Shown piece by piece: positions 4,477-5,402 of a stretch of DNA of 5,402 bases; positions within the stretch are counted from its first letter, which is position 1; each line of letters starts with the position of its first letter. The position numbers and the translations under genes were made by a program. Where the stretch lies: positions 1 to 5,402 of the forward strand of contig JAHEMB010000315.1 in the NCBI GenBank assembly GCA_024643915.1. The letters run 5' to 3'. This DNA is from Rhodothermaceae bacterium. Its GTDB lineage: Bacteria; Bacteroidota; Rhodothermia; Rhodothermales; JAHEMB01. The notes beneath the pieces are model-generated. The model had not been told where the DNA came from, made no database searches, and saw nothing but the letters and a program-made list of their open reading frames with translations.

Positions 4477-5402
4477 ATGGCAATGCGCCCGTCCCTTACC
4501 GTTCTCATCACTTCTTTCACGTTGGTGCTGGTCATGCTGGGGGGCCGCGTGCAGCAGGCCACAGCCCAGTGTGCTGCCCTGCCAGGCTGCGTCCTGGTCT
4601 GGTCCGACGAGTTCGACGGCACGGAGGTCGATCTCGCCAAGTGGACGTTCCAACTCGGCGACGGTAGCGAGGTGGGCCTGCCCGGTGGCTGGGGCAACAA
4701 CGAACTGCAGTACTACCAGGCTGAGAACGCAACGGTGGCCGGCGGCTTCTTGACCATCACTGCGAAAGAAGAGTCGATGGGCGGCCTCGATTACACCTCG
4801 GCGCGGATGCGTACACTAGGCAAGGGCGACTGGACCTTCGGGCGCATGGAGATGCGTGCTAAGATGCCCATTGGGCAAGGATTCTGGCCGGCCTTCTGGA
4901 TGCTCTCGTCCGATCCCTCCATCTATGGCCCCTGGGCGGCCAGCGGCGAGATTGATATCATGGAGTACATCGGTAGCGACCCCGATCGGATCTTCGGCAC
5001 GATCCACTACGGCGCTTCGTTTCCAGGAAATGTCTTTTCCTCTACGGACTACTTCCTGCCCAGTGGCACCTTCAACGACGGCTTTCACGTGTTCGCCATG
5101 GAGTGGGAGAACGGTGAGATCCGCTGGTACATCGATGGCGTTGAGTTTGCGAGCCGGGACAGCTGGTTTTCCACCGGCGGCCCCTTTCCGGCGCCCTTCG
5201 ACGTTGATTTTCACTTGCTGCTGAACCTGGCGGTCGGCGGCAACCTGCCCGGGCCGCCGGACGGGACTTCGGTCTTTCCTCAGGAAGTCGTGGTCGACTA
5301 CGTACGGGTCTATCAGGTGCCCAACGACCCGCCCACGGTGGTGATCACCAGCCCGACGGCAAGCGACGTCATCACCCCCGGGGAAGATCTGACCATCACC
5401 GT
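4477..5402 (+). CDS. Secreted family 16 glycoside hydrolase (laminarinase-type beta-glucanase), 3'-truncated by the window edge
   Basis: Predicted extracellular endo-beta-glucanase, probably cutting beta-1,3- (laminarin) or mixed beta-1,3-1,4-glucan by the retaining GH16 mechanism. 308 residues are visible and the frame is still open at the window end. Residues 1-30 are a Sec signal peptide: Arg4, hydrophobic core about 6-23, A-T-A before Gln31; no lipobox. The GH16 domain covers about 39-280: WSDEFDG (42-48), GWGNNELQYY (71-80), GQGFWPAFWML (133-143), the catalytic motif EIDIME with nucleophile E158, D160 and acid/base E163, MEWENGEIRWYIDG (208-221), LLNLAVGGN (248-256) and the closing strand VVVDYVRVY (271-279). 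The extra residue in E-x-D-x-x-E is the beta-bulge of laminarinases, not of lichenases. From NDPPTVVITSPT (283-294) a second, Ig-like (Big-type) domain begins. Cys32 and Cys38 could form a small disulfide loop. Exact substrate and the C-terminal anchoring or secretion domain are unknown. A double operator lies upstream. Confidence 0.93.
   Translation, partial: MAMRPSLTVLITSFTLVLVMLGGRVQQATAQCAALPGCVLVWSDEFDGTEVDLAKWTFQLGDGSEVGLPGGWGNNELQYYQAENATVAGGFLTITAKEESMGGLDYTSARMRTLGKGDWTFGRMEMRAKMPIGQGFWPAFWMLSSDPSIYGPWAASGEIDIMEYIGSDPDRIFGTIHYGASFPGNVFSSTDYFLPSGTFNDGFHVFAMEWENGEIRWYIDGVEFASRDSWFSTGGPFPAPFDVDFHLLLNLAVGGNLPGPPDGTSVFPQEVVVDYVRVYQVPNDPPTVVITSPTASDVITPGEDLTIT

Noticed and set aside
4293..4667. 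124-codon plus-strand frame from TTG 4293 across the GH16 leader and signal peptide region
   Set aside because: It overlaps the well-supported GH16 gene in another frame, is Arg/Pro/Gly-rich and has no recognisable domain.

Overview
The window is GC-rich bacterial DNA with every recognisable gene on the + strand. It falls into three blocks: the distal part of a high-affinity phosphate uptake operon (pstC-pstA-pstB-phoU), a single NAD(P)-binding protein gene, and the first two thirds or more of a secreted family 16 glycoside hydrolase gene cut by the right edge. The organism cannot be named from the sequence with certainty. High GC, two genes without a Shine-Dalgarno sequence and a laminarinase-type enzyme running into an Ig-like domain would suit a marine or thermophilic Rhodothermota/Bacteroidota-type bacterium; this is inference, not proof.

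Bases 2-3299: PstC (5' end missing) and PstA are the two permease subunits. Their genes overlap by one base (TGATG), with a good ribosome site inside the end of pstC. PstB is the ATPase and PhoU the negative regulator that links the transporter to the phosphate two-component system. The order is the classical one, so pstS and the Pho-responsive promoter probably lie left of the window. Gaps of 69 and 80 bases precede pstB and phoU if the ATG starts chosen here are right.

Bases 3300-4066: a 116-base gap with a small perfect inverted repeat separates phoU from a 216-residue atypical short-chain dehydrogenase-like protein with a clear ribosome site.

Bases 4067-4476: 410 bases without a convincing gene, but rich in regulatory structure. 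Two identical 14-bp near-palindromes, TGAAAAGGTTTTCA, lie 41 bp apart. The first overlaps a sigma70-like -35 box and the second lies just after the expected transcription start. This looks like a LacI-family (cre-like) double-operator promoter. A roughly 200-nt leader follows, with several possible hairpins, some mutually exclusive.

Bases 4477-5402: a GH16 beta-glucanase with signal peptide, the catalytic EIDIME motif and the start of a C-terminal Ig-like domain. The working model is a substrate-induced extracellular glucanase next to, but regulated separately from, the phosphate operon. The operator/leader region upstream of the GH16 gene is the most interesting part of the window; the pst-phoU block is ordinary.
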